DNA from: an uncultured Gemmataceae bacterium
Lineage (GTDB): Bacteria; Planctomycetota; Planctomycetia; Gemmatales; Gemmataceae
Length of the DNA stretch: 64,000 bases
Assembly (NCBI GenBank): GCA_937923405.1
Contig: CALDUY010000007.1
Span: 186,001 to 250,000, forward strand
Direction of reading: 5' to 3'
Shown here: positions 45,510-54,754 of the stretch, in pieces
Layout of the letters: each line of letters starts with the position of its first letter
Position numbering within the stretch: position 1 is the stretch's first letter
Translations under genes and position numbers: made by a program
Notes under the pieces: model-generated
The model's database searches: none
The model's input: the letters and a program-made list of their open reading frames with translations, nothing else
Told to the model about the DNA's origin: nothing

Positions 45510-48500
45510 TCCCAACGGATTGGCTTGTTCACGCGCTTGGCGTAGCAGGCGATCCCAAGCGGCATTGCTGGCCTGCACTTTGGAACCGGCCTTTTCTAAA
45601 TCGTCAATAATCTCGCGAGCCGAACTGTATTCATTCGCACGAAGTTTGTTGACGATGGCTTGCAACTCCGCCGGCCAGGGCTTCGATTTGCCTCCCAGCG
45701 GAATACTCGCCCACCCAACGGCAAGTTGAGCTAGACCAGCCAAATCTGACTCGATCGATTCTCCCTCTACCAACGGTGTTCCTGTTGCCAGCCAACGAGG
45801 TTCGCCCAAGCCAACTAGTTTCAATTTGCCTTCGCTCGTCAGCACCCAAGAGTTAGCTTCAAGATGACCATGCACTAGCCCCGATTCGTGAACTGCATGC
45901 AAGGCCAGAGCTGCCTGACTCATTAAACGATACCAAACACCTGGTGCTGAGACCACGCCGGGCCAGTCAGCGGACGAGAGACCATTTACCCACTCGATCA
46001 AAGCAGCGGGCCGACCTGAGATGGTTAAAACGTCGTAGACCGCCGCAACTGTGCCGTGCTGTACACAAGCTGCGGCAGCAAAGCGTTGTTCAAACTCGTC
46101 GGGCCGAATGGCATCTTGCATCTCTGATTCGGCCAGATGTCGCAACACCGCCTCGATGTTGCGCTGCGGATCCCGCACTCGATAGACCGCCTCGCGTGGA
46201 GTCGAAGGTAATTTATCGATCACCTGAACTGGTCCCAAAACCAGCCCCGACAGATTGCCGGCCTCGATCAAAGCAAGCTGATAGAGAGTCATGTATCCGC
46301 CAGCGAGCAAAAGTTGACGCAGAGAACGACGCTGACGGCGTGCTTCGGCCCATAAAGCCTGCAGCGTGTCCTCCTCGACCAACCCCAGCGAAGCCAGCAA
46401 TTCCCCTAGCTGTCGATCGGCTGGTTCGATTTTGTCGTTTAAAGTCAATATGGCTCGGCTGGGACTACGATCCACTCCTGGGGAAACCGCTTCTACCCCC
46501 GCTGCTCTGGACAGAGGAACGACTTCGCCCTCGTCAGGTTCGGCATCAGGAGGGAGATCCACCTTGGCTAGCTCACGGAGTTTACGACGATACCACTCCC
46601 GCATATCGCTTAAATGGCGATCCATTTCCTGTCGTCGTTCGACAACTGCACGTTTCTCCGTTTCAACGCGAGCCACCTCTTCCGCCAGACGAGCACTAGT
46701 ATCCAGCACTTCGCGCGCCCGAGCTTCGATCTCCGCCTCACGAATTTCTAGCCGAGAGGTGCCGGTCTGAAGCGTTTGCCGCATCTCCGCCACGCGTCCT
46801 TGCCATTCGATTAGCTGTTGCCGAAAGGCGGCGACCGCCAGCCGATGTTCATCGCGTGTTTGCTCCAGTTCGATTTCTTCTTGACGAAGTTTCTCCGCTT
46901 CGTGGCGAAGCTCTTCGCGACTTTGTTTAGCAAAGGCATGGATTTCCGCGAGTTGTTCCCGCAGTTGTTCTCGACTGCTTGTCAGTCGTTCCAGCGCGGC
47001 GGTCGCTCGCAGTTCCAACTCTGGCAAGACCCGAAGGAACTTTAGAGCCTCTTGGCGTAGTCGTTCTAATTCCTCACGAGCCTGGCGTTCCGATTCACGA
47101 GCCGCTTGTCTCTCTAACTCAAATGCTACACGCTCTGCCTCTAATCCCTGACGAATCGTCTCCAGAGATTGACGTGTCTCCGAGTATTGCTCGCCTGTGA
47201 CGGTCAAATAATCGGCTCGCTGCGCCAGTTCAGCTTCTCGCTGCAAGAGTTGTCGAGTTCTCGTCTCCAGCTCCGCTTGAACTCTTTCCAATTCCGCTGA
47301 CGCTTGTTGGTGCAACTGCTCAGCCTGCCTCAATCGCTCGTGTTGCTCGGCTTGCTGATGGGCCAGCAATTGTTCACGTTCAGCCACCTGCTTAATCCGA
47401 GATTCTAATTCTTCAACGCGCTTACGAACATGTTCTTGCAAAGTGGCAAGAGTCTGCTCGGCTTTGGCCAGCGTCGCCTCGCGTTCTTGCAAGGTTTTAC
47501 GCTCTGCTTGTAGTGCCTGACTCAGCTGCTCAACCTGTTCTCCACGAGCAAGTAACAGTGCGGCTTGTTCTTGCTGCTCGGCAGCCGTTGCTTCGACCTC
47601 ATTTTTAAGATTTTGAAACTCCTCTTGCTCTTTAATCAGCGATTCCTGAGCCTGTCGTAAGCGTGTTACAGCTTCGTCTAAAGTTGCGCGACGCTCTTCA
47701 AATCGTCGTCGTTGTTCGTCAAATAGTTGACGCTCGTTACGCAGTTCGTCGCGGATTCGCTCAGCCTCACTAAGACGTTCACGAACGTCTGCTTCGGTTG
47801 CGTTGCTCATCGCCCGCTGATCGCTCAGCGTTTGTTCCTGTTGACGTAACTCCTCGCGCATGCGTTCGAGCCGTGTTCGCAGTGTGGCCAGCATAGCTTG
47901 CTGTCCTTCTAACACCGTCGCTCGCTGCTCCAACTGGGCTGCTTGGGCGTCTAGATCGGCTTTTCGTGCAGTTAACTGTTCCGTCTCAGCAGTCAATCGA
48001 TTGTGCCACTCGTCCAGTTGCATCGCTTGCTCTTCCAGATCGCGCGTATCTCGTTGCAGTTGCTCAAACTTCCGGTCGATTTCCAGAGCACGTTCGTTGA
48101 GTTGTTTTTGTCGCTGCTCTGCTGCAGCTTGCAGGCGATCCAGTCGCACCAGATCGGATTGATGCTGCTTTTGTCCCTTTTCCAGATCGGCTTTTTCTTT
48201 GGCGAGTTTTGCTTCACGAGCCTCCAGATCTGCCATTTTGCCGTGTAGATCTCGTTGTACCTCCTGCTGCCTGCTGGCAAATAGATGATGCTGCTCCTCA
48301 ACCAACAGCCGTTCACGCTCGATCTGTTCTCGAAGTGCGTCACACTCGGCTTGTCTTGCTGCTAACTGTTGTTCCAGTGCTAGAGCTTCCGCCTCGCGTC
48401 TTTCTAGCGCCAGCTTACGATGCCTCAGCTTTCGAGCTGCTCGACGGATCGCCTGATGTTGTTTAAGAATGCGATCTCGGCGATCATGATAACGCTCAGC

Positions 48501-49088
48501 AAGCTCTTGCTTTAGCCGAGTCATCTCCTGTTGCAACGCAAGTAACTCTGTCTGACGACGCTCTAGTTCCTGCGCGGCCTCAGGGATGGTTTTATCCAGC
48601 TGTTGCAACTTCAACTGATACTCAGTTTCAATCTGCTCTTGTCGCTGCAACAATTGAGCACGAATTGATTCTAGTTCTTGACGTTGTTGCTCGACCGCTC
48701 GTTCTCGATCTGCAAGTTGCTTTTCCGCAGCATTTAAGCTGGGTGTATTCTGTGAATTAATAGAAGCAATATTTAAGCGAACCAATAGCTCCGCCGATCC
48801 GATGACAATTCGATCACCATCGGCAAGATAAGTCGAAGCCGCAGATCGGCCATTGACCACAATCGGCAGTATGGCCGCCAGTTTCCGGAGGCTAGCTCCG
48901 TGAGAATGCCGAGCGATCAAACAAACAATAGGTGGTAGATTCGATCCAGGTAGGCGAAGATCGCAACCGGCGACACTGCCAACAAGAAAACCTCCGTCAC
49001 CGACTTCGTAAGCAGTCGGTCGCGCACTCCCCACCCTGACCTCAAGTCGTAGAGTGGTACCAGGGTTTGAAATGGGCATCCGTGCCAT
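45492..49088 (-). CDS. FHA - coiled-coil - GspE-N-like - pseudokinase protein
   Basis: The likely start is the ATG at 49088 (MARMPISNP), giving 1198 residues; an upstream in-frame extension looks unrelated. Residues 15-110 form an FHA domain (VGDGGFLVGSVAGCDLRLPGS, NGRSAASTYLADGDRIVIG). Residues 125-890 are an unbroken coiled-coil, Glu/Gln/Arg/Leu-rich. Residues 915-990 resemble the GspE/MshEN domain (ADRQLGELLASLGLVEEDTLQALW). The C-terminal 230 residues have a kinase fold but lack catalysis: AVLRHL replaces the ATP-anchor Lys, HGHLEANS replaces HRDLKxxN, and VGLGEP replaces DFG. Probably a structural scaffold that binds phosphoproteins. It is adjacent to, but not clearly part of, the clock operon. 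Confidence 0.8.
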   Translation of the reverse strand: MARMPISNPGTTLRLEVRVGSARPTAYEVGDGGFLVGSVAGCDLRLPGSNLPPIVCLIARHSHGASLRKLAAILPIVVNGRSAASTYLADGDRIVIGSAELLVRLNIASINSQNTPSLNAAEKQLADRERAVEQQRQELESIRAQLLQRQEQIETEYQLKLQQLDKTIPEAAQELERRQTELLALQQEMTRLKQELAERYHDRRDRILKQHQAIRRAARKLRHRKLALERREAEALALEQQLAARQAECDALREQIERERLLVEEQHHLFASRQQEVQRDLHGKMADLEAREAKLAKEKADLEKGQKQHQSDLVRLDRLQAAAEQRQKQLNERALEIDRKFEQLQRDTRDLEEQAMQLDEWHNRLTAETEQLTARKADLDAQAAQLEQRATVLEGQQAMLATLRTRLERMREELRQQEQTLSDQRAMSNATEADVRERLSEAERIRDELRNERQLFDEQRRRFEERRATLDEAVTRLRQAQESLIKEQEEFQNLKNEVEATAAEQQEQAALLLARGEQVEQLSQALQAERKTLQEREATLAKAEQTLATLQEHVRKRVEELESRIKQVAEREQLLAHQQAEQHERLRQAEQLHQQASAELERVQAELETRTRQLLQREAELAQRADYLTVTGEQYSETRQSLETIRQGLEAERVAFELERQAARESERQAREELERLRQEALKFLRVLPELELRATAALERLTSSREQLREQLAEIHAFAKQSREELRHEAEKLRQEEIELEQTRDEHRLAVAAFRQQLIEWQGRVAEMRQTLQTGTSRLEIREAEIEARAREVLDTSARLAEEVARVETEKRAVVERRQEMDRHLSDMREWYRRKLRELAKVDLPPDAEPDEGEVVPLSRAAGVEAVSPGVDRSPSRAILTLNDKIEPADRQLGELLASLGLVEEDTLQALWAEARRQRRSLRQLLLAGGYMTLYQLALIEAGNLSGLVLGPVQVIDKLPSTPREAVYRVRDPQRNIEAVLRHLAESEMQDAIRPDEFEQRFAAAACVQHGTVAAVYDVLTISGRPAALIEWVNGLSSADWPGVVSAPGVWYRLMSQAALALHAVHESGLVHGHLEANSWVLTSEGKLKLVGLGEPRWLATGTPLVEGESIESDLAGLAQLAVGWASIPLGGKSKPWPAELQAIVNKLRANEYSSAREIIDDLEKAGSKVQASNAAWDRLLRQAREQANPLGSRRSA

Positions 49089-49209
49089 CAAGGGACAAAC
49101 CTGCGCTAGCTTTGGGAGATCCGTCTCCACCGATCGAGCGATTGGAACTAAATCGCTCGTTGAGAGCAAGAGCAACAATAAAAGCGATCACCTGCTCATG
49201 AACACACGT

Positions 49210-51207
49210 CTAGATACGTCGTTGGTTGTCCTGGTTTAATAGTCGAGCTAGCTGTTCCAAATTAACTGGTTTAACCAAGTGCAGATCAAATCCCGCCGCT
49301 AAAGCTCGGTGACGATCCTCCTTCAGTCCGTAACCAGTTATTGCAATCAGCCAGACGCTCTCTCCTTTGGGAAGACGTCGTACTTCTTGAGCAACTTCAT
49401 ACCCGTTTAACCCAGGTAATCCAATGTCAATTAGAGCAATTTCCGGAAGCGAGCGACGCATGAGTGCCAAACCTGTCAATCCATCTGAAGCACACTCAAC
49501 GGTATGGCCCTAAGTTCGCAGCAGTTCACTAAGTAGCTCTTGTCCATCCGTATTATCTTCTATAAGAACGATTCGTCGCGGCTTTGTCCGGATCGGTTGC
49601 GATTCAAATTTCCGAGGTAAGGACGTAGATGCTGGAATTCGAACATCGAATAGGCTCCCTTGACCAAGACCATCGCTGTAAGCAATTACACGGCCATGAT
49701 GTAGTTCGGTTAACCGACGAACCAAAGTCAGGCCAATTCCCAACCCACTCTCCGCTCGATCAATCGCTGGATTGACTTGGAGAAATGGCTCGAAAATACG
49801 ATTGAGGTATTCAGCAGGAATACCTCGCCCCGAATCCTGCACTTGAAGAACTACCTCGGCTCCTTCTCGAAAGGCTCGTACTTTTATAGTTCCCTCCACA
49901 CCACTATATCGAGCGGCGTTGGTCAGCAAATTACCGAGAATCTGAGCTAATCGAGTTGCATCGCCTTCCACGATCAGTGACTCATTCTGAATGTCTACCT
50001 GAAGCTGATGGCGTCGTTGCTCGATAATTCCGTGAGCAATTTGCAGAGCATCTTGAATAACTTGTTCAACTTCCACCGGTTCGAATTGCAAATCAATTTT
50101 CCCCTGAGTGATGCGCGACAAGTCGAGCAAATCATCCAGCAGTCTAGATAAATGTCGCGACTGCCGTTCAATCGTAACTATGCATTTCTTCAGCAAATCT
50201 ACATTATCAATTTGCTGCTTCATCAATTCTGCTGCTGTTACAATCGGACTGAGTGGATTGCGTAATTCGTGGGCCAACATAGCAAGAAATTCATCGCGAC
50301 GTTTCAGTGCTTCCTGAGACTCGTCATACAGACGTGCGTTCTCCAAAGCCAACGCTGCCCGCTCTGCCAGTTGTTCAGCGAGTACTTGCTCCTCATCCTC
50401 AAACTGTCGCTCTTGAGTAGTAGTCACCAACGTGATGACACCAATCACCTGTCCGCCTGCAATCATTGGGACAACCAGAGCAGAGGAAATTCCAAGTTCA
50501 AGAAAAGCCGGCATTCGTCGCTCATCAAGAGCCAATGCCCGGATCTCTGACTCAGTCAAATTGCTATAATTTTCTGACCCACCTTTGCGCAATACTCGGC
50601 TAATCCCGCAAGTGTCTTCGCTTGGAACCTCATAAAGTCCGGTTAACGATCTCGCAATAGAGTTTTCCTTGTTTGATCTAGGAGCAAATACCAGTCGATC
50701 TAGTTTAGGAACTCCACTACGATTGGATTCTGGATCGAGCAAATCGATAACGCACCAATCGGCGAGATACTCTGCTGATAATTTAGCTAGACATTCAACT
50801 GTTGCTTGACGGTTAAGTGAATGAGCCAGTTGTTTGCTTGCCTCTGAAAGGATAGTAAGAGTTTTAGCAGCATGCTTTCGTTGAGTGATGTCGCGAAGCG
50901 TGGCTAGCAGAGCACGCTGTGATTGCCATTCAACCTCGACTACTCGCATTTCGACAACAGCACTATTTTGACCGGTCTCTCGTGAACAAAGATCGATCTC
51001 TGCGATCTCACCGGGAGCCAGTGGAATTCCAAACGGCATGCCGACCAGTTCGGCAGCTTCTCGATCCAGCAATTCCCTCGCCGCCGGATTGGCATAGGCG
51101 ATCCTCCCATCAACACCAATTACCAGTACGCCATCCGCGGTCTTCTCGATCAATTGCCGAAAGCAAACCTCCCCGATGAATTCCTCAGAAATATTTCGCT
51201 CCGTCAT
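49210..51207 (-). pseudogene. Hybrid sensor histidine kinase with receiver domain split by an in-frame amber codon
   Basis: From the ATG at 51207 (MTERNISEE) the first open stretch codes for 565 residues: a PAS domain (15-115), a GAF domain (130-305), HisKA with phospho-acceptor His in MLAHELRNPLSP, and HATPase with LTNAARYS, DSGRGIP and GLGIGL. The receiver starts as RRIVLIEDNTDGQELLSELLRT and then meets TAG at 49512-49510. In the same frame the domain continues as GHTVECASDG, then IALIDIGLPGLNG with the phospho-Asp and HLVKPV with the conserved Lys, ending at 49210. A single C-to-T change of CAG would explain it. The kinase core is intact, so a shortened active kinase is possible. It follows kaiC by 49 bases and is the likely clock output. 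Confidence 0.85.
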
Positions 51208-51256
51208 CAGTAGCGAACCTCGGATTGTAGATTCAGACCATTCAAATCTAGTAGAA

Positions 51257-52771
51257 TTAATGCTCTTCTGGGTCGCGGAACAATTCTCCAATCCGATCTA
51301 TCTCTTCGGGTCCGCGATAGGTAAACTGTCCGGAAAGAATGCCAGTGATGGTCCGGAAAGTCTTTCCAATGTGCATACCATTAGAATCAATGGTGAACTC
51401 ACGAATATCCTTGTCGTGACTGGAACCACGCATCTTCAGGACGGTAATGCCTCGCCGCATCTCGCCGTACATCTCTACATAGCGCAACAGAATAATGGAG
51501 TCAGTGAGTGTCGAAATGTGAGTCTCGGTAATGGACGAACCACCGAGCAACGAGGACGATGTAGCGGTGAATAACCCCGCGACATTGCGATCTTTGATGT
51601 ACGAGGTCAACCCAATGGCAAATTCTCGAAAACTTTTTACCGTCGAGACTCGCTCTAGTGCGGATAAACTGTCGATAGCCACTCGTTGCGGACCAAATTC
51701 ATCGAGGATTTTTTTTATTTGAATTAGATGATCTTCGAGACTGCAAACCTCAGGATATTCGCAGACAACTCGAAGCAACCCTTCAGCTTCCATCTTTTCA
51801 AAATCAATGCCCCAACCTGAGGCATTACGAAAGAGTTGATCGCGCGATTCCTCGAAAGCGAATAACAAACTCCGCTGACCTGAAGCAACTCCACCTGCAA
51901 TAAATTGCGTTGTCACCAACGTCTTACCGGTGCCTGTTGCACCAGAAAGTAAGATAATCGAATCCCGATAAAACCCTCCTCCACACATCCGATCTAGTTC
52001 CTCAATACCTGAAGGAACTCGGAGATGCGAAGATTTTTGTTTCAATTCCATCGCGGAAAGAGGAATTACCACAATGCCCTGTTCAGGACTGACGGTAAAC
52101 GGAAATTCTCCTTTCTGATGATGGGCACCACGGAATTTCAAAATCTCGATAGTTCGTCGGCGCTTCTCGCCCTCTCGGGTATTGCGCAGAATGACGACAT
52201 TATCCGTTACAAATTCTTCGATGCCATAGCGAGAGATGGTCCCAGCATCGTCGGCCCGCTCCGCGGTCACTACTGAAGTTACACCAAACGGTTTTAACGA
52301 GGAGACGACTCGAAATAGCTCTTGACGTACTACTCCATCTGGTTCGAGTTGAGTGAAGATGCCGCCAAGCGAATCGATGGCCACGCGCTTGGCACCGATG
52401 TGTCGAATGGCGTTCTCAATGCGAACCAACAAAGCGGTCAAATCAAACGGACCGGCAACGATGGTCGGAGGAGAATCGAACCGTGGAGAGACATCGACAA
52501 AAGCCCACATTCCATCGGCTTCGTAGCGAGCGATGTCCCAGCCAAACCCGGCCATGTTGGCCCGAATGGCGTCGGGAGTTTCCTCAAAAGTGACGAACAC
52601 TCCCGGTTGACCGGATTGACGAATCCCTTCTAGCAGAAACTGACAAGCAAACACTGTTTTTGCGCTCCCCGAAGTACCAGACAGGAGCGTCGAGCGTCCC
52701 TGCGGCAAACCTCCGAGAGAGATCAGATCGAATCCGGGAATTTCCGTGGGTAGCTTGGTTATGGCGGTCAT
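51257..52771 (-). CDS. kaiC: Circadian clock ATPase/kinase KaiC
   Basis: A 504-residue double RecA-type ATPase. CI has Walker A GTSGSAKT (residues 32-39) and the catalytic Glu pair in TFEETPD (63-64). CII has GATGTGKT and FEESRDQL. The autophosphorylation pair aligned with Ser431/Thr432 of Synechococcus KaiC is present as HIST (Ser420/Thr421), with a Thr equivalent to Thr426 (SITETHIST). The C-terminal segment GPEEIDRIGELFRDPEEH resembles the A-loop and tail that KaiA grips in cyanobacteria. Spacing to kaiB is 12 bases. KaiC cycles through phosphoforms and signals to output kinases. Confidence 0.95.
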   Translation of the reverse strand: MTAITKLPTEIPGFDLISLGGLPQGRSTLLSGTSGSAKTVFACQFLLEGIRQSGQPGVFVTFEETPDAIRANMAGFGWDIARYEADGMWAFVDVSPRFDSPPTIVAGPFDLTALLVRIENAIRHIGAKRVAIDSLGGIFTQLEPDGVVRQELFRVVSSLKPFGVTSVVTAERADDAGTISRYGIEEFVTDNVVILRNTREGEKRRRTIEILKFRGAHHQKGEFPFTVSPEQGIVVIPLSAMELKQKSSHLRVPSGIEELDRMCGGGFYRDSIILLSGATGTGKTLVTTQFIAGGVASGQRSLLFAFEESRDQLFRNASGWGIDFEKMEAEGLLRVVCEYPEVCSLEDHLIQIKKILDEFGPQRVAIDSLSALERVSTVKSFREFAIGLTSYIKDRNVAGLFTATSSSLLGGSSITETHISTLTDSIILLRYVEMYGEMRRGITVLKMRGSSHDKDIREFTIDSNGMHIGKTFRTITGILSGQFTYRGPEEIDRIGELFRDPEEH

Positions 52772-52783
52772 GGCACTTTCGCG

Positions 52784-53080
52784 TCAAGACGCATCAGGGG
52801 GTGGTGGATGCTTTTGCAACTCCAAAGCCGACAACACCTGTTCCGTATCCGATAAGTCGCCAATAATTCGTCGGGTTGGCATAGGTGGTTCGCGGATCAC
52901 GGTTGGGGTCGCAAGTATATGGTTCTTCTCCGCTTGCTGAGGGCATTGCAGCACATCAATTACTTCCAGCAGATAATCGCCCTGCAACTGCTCTTCACAG
53001 ATTCGACGGAGATTCTCGATAGCGCGCTTAGAGCGCGGAGAACCTCCTGTCACGAAGAGTTTCAGCTGATACTTCTCCAT
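52784..53080 (-). CDS. kaiB: Circadian clock protein KaiB
   Basis: The ATG at 53080 (MEKYQLKLFVTG) is chosen; an upstream frame overlaps the previous gene. The 98 residues are close to cyanobacterial KaiB: LFVTGGSPRSKRAIENLRRICEEQLQGDYLLEVIDVLQCPQQAEKNHILATPTVI, then RRIIGDLSDTEQVL. The conserved ATPT/RRIIGDL core is the fold-switching element that binds the KaiC CI ring. KaiB competes with output and input factors on KaiC. It lies 19 bases after the KaiA-like gene and 12 bases before kaiC. Confidence 0.95.
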   Translation of the reverse strand: MEKYQLKLFVTGGSPRSKRAIENLRRICEEQLQGDYLLEVIDVLQCPQQAEKNHILATPTVIREPPMPTRRIIGDLSDTEQVLSALELQKHPPPPDAS

Positions 53081-53099
53081 GTCTGCTCCAGGCCGGGCT

Positions 53100-54626
53100 T
53101 TAGGAGCAAGGTTCATCGCGCGGCAGCGCCCGATAACCTGGGGCCAACAATCCTATCAGCTCCACTAGCAACAGTCGCCCTTCTTCTAGGTACGTTTGCG
53201 CTCGTAGAGCGGTTGCTTGACTCGATAGCGATTGAATCGCTTGTGTGTGTATCTCAATCAGATCACGTGGTGTAGCATTGGCGCGACAGAGTTGATCCGC
53301 CAACTGCTTCAGCCGTTTTGACGTTTGATGCGAGACTCGATAGACTCGCTGCTCCAGGGCAAGATCCAGAACACTTTTATAATAGGCAATCCACTCGCGA
53401 AATAGTTCCGGAACCGAGTCACGAAGTCGTTCACTATGACCATTCTGACGAGGAATGGAAATGATCTGTTGTAATTGAAGCAACTCTCGTTCGATCTGTT
53501 TTACTCGGTTGGCCTCCTGCTGTTCTCGAACTAATCTCGCTTGAACTTGTTGGGTTACATTTCGAAGCTGAACAAAAATTGCAGAACCATTGGAATGGGC
53601 TACCAGCTCGATCCAAATACCGGTCGTAGGATGAAAAAATTCCGTTGCCAGTGAAGATTTATTACAAAGGACTCCTGAAATTGCCTTAGGCAGAGTCGAT
53701 TTAGCTAACTCCGGTATCGCCTCCCAAAGGGAACGTTCCAGCAGTCGTGAGCGTGGACACCCTAGCAATTCCTCAATAGCTGGATTACAAAAGACCACTC
53801 GGGATTGGTCGTCCAATACCAAGATTCCAGTGGAGATAGAGATAAGCAACTCATAGAAGCGATGCTCGATCCGATCCAATGAGTCCTGAATCACTTTCCG
53901 GTTAGTGATGTTTTCATGGGAAACCAGAACAAAAGAAGTTCCTGCAACACGAATTCGACGAACATGAGCGACAAACCAACGGAATTCCTCAGGGGAGTGA
54001 CAAGGGTATTCGTGAGAAAAGGACTCCAGCTCTCCTTTCAAAACGCGATTTAGACGATCTGAAAAAGTGTGTATTGATTCGCCTTCACTGACGCAAAGGT
54101 GCTTGCAGGTTTGAAGATAGTTGGCTCCTTCGGAAAGTCGGGCTGGATTGCCACCATTCTGTAACGCGAAGGTCCGCCAGGCATCATTCACTGCCAAAAT
54201 CACCCCTCGTGAGTCGAGAATGGCTACATGAGCGATCAACCCATCGATCAACTCACGAATGCAAAAAAGGATAGGACGGGGCAGCAAAGACGGAGCCTTG
54301 GCAATAAGTTCGCGAAGGCTCGTGAGTACCTCCACCTCAGAGACCGAACTAGGCAGGGTCCGATCCGCATGTGGGCAGGCTTCGTCCGCAAGTACGATTA
54401 CAGGTATATTAACTAAAAACGGATCGGACTTCAGGTGCCGAGCTACCGTGACCAGACTGCCCTGTAAAAGCACCACATGTGCAGGGAGCGCAGCTAGACG
54501 AAGCACTTCGTCAGCGGATTGCGCCTTCAAGACTACATAGCCAGCCTGACGAAGCACTTCGCCGAGTTTAGCGCACCATTCTGCGTCTTTACAGGCTAGA
54601 ACGAGGAAAATCAGGGTTCGTTCCAT
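53100..54626 (-). CDS. Pseudo-receiver / PAS / PAS / KaiA-RsbU-like domain protein (candidate KaiA analogue)
   Basis: The ATG at 54626 with GGGGAG at good spacing gives 508 residues. Residues 1-110 have a receiver pattern (LIFLVLACKDAEWCAKLGEV, VVLLQGSL, IPVIVLADE), but the phospho-acceptor Asp is Gln55 and the DD pair is absent. Residues about 118-250 and 262-380 look like two PAS domains (VAILDSRGVILAVNDAW; ILVLDDQSRVVFCNPAIEELLG). Residues 408-500 are helical; ATPRDLIEIHTQAIQSL and YLEEGRLLLVELIGLLAPGYRALPR recall KaiA (VVEIH, DYRLTLIDVIAHLCEMYRRSIPR) and the RsbU N-terminal domain, which shares the KaiA fold. Coming first in a kaiBC operon, it is a plausible input or KaiA-like factor. This is inference; a sensor coupled to RsbU-type signalling is the alternative. 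Confidence 0.72.
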   Translation of the reverse strand: MERTLIFLVLACKDAEWCAKLGEVLRQAGYVVLKAQSADEVLRLAALPAHVVLLQGSLVTVARHLKSDPFLVNIPVIVLADEACPHADRTLPSSVSEVEVLTSLRELIAKAPSLLPRPILFCIRELIDGLIAHVAILDSRGVILAVNDAWRTFALQNGGNPARLSEGANYLQTCKHLCVSEGESIHTFSDRLNRVLKGELESFSHEYPCHSPEEFRWFVAHVRRIRVAGTSFVLVSHENITNRKVIQDSLDRIEHRFYELLISISTGILVLDDQSRVVFCNPAIEELLGCPRSRLLERSLWEAIPELAKSTLPKAISGVLCNKSSLATEFFHPTTGIWIELVAHSNGSAIFVQLRNVTQQVQARLVREQQEANRVKQIERELLQLQQIISIPRQNGHSERLRDSVPELFREWIAYYKSVLDLALEQRVYRVSHQTSKRLKQLADQLCRANATPRDLIEIHTQAIQSLSSQATALRAQTYLEEGRLLLVELIGLLAPGYRALPRDEPCS

Positions 54627-54662
54627 CCTTGATCTCCCCAATAGAGGACACCTAACACACGA

Positions 54663-54691
54663 ATTATAGTTCGTCTGTCAAGTCAGACCAA
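54663..54691 (-). promoter_or_regulatory. Sigma-70 promoter of the clock operon with spacer palindrome
   Basis: On the minus strand TTGGTC and a perfect TATAAT are 17 bases apart. The start of transcription would fall near 54656, giving a 30-base leader to the first gene. The spacer contains an inverted repeat (GTCTG at one end, CAGAC at the other, positions 54673-54688), a likely regulator-binding site that would block polymerase. Confidence 0.62.
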
Positions 54692-54754
54692 TGGTTTTCC
54701 TCCCGGGGAGCCGATTTATTTGGCAGGTGGGTGAAGAAATCGACAAAATTTTAT

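Noticed and set aside
45944-46699. Plus-strand frame of 251 codons inside the FHA/pseudokinase gene
   Set aside because: Antisense to the conserved pseudokinase and coiled-coil; sequence is Pro/Arg-rich and random-looking.
49210-49479. Separate 89-residue stand-alone receiver gene
   Set aside because: It is in the same frame as the upstream kinase and supplies exactly the missing part of its receiver domain, beginning mid-fold; an in-frame amber split is simpler.
49510-49512. Amber codon as a sign of a recoded genetic code
   Set aside because: TAG ends the HD gene at 569 normally, and the other long genes read with standard stops.
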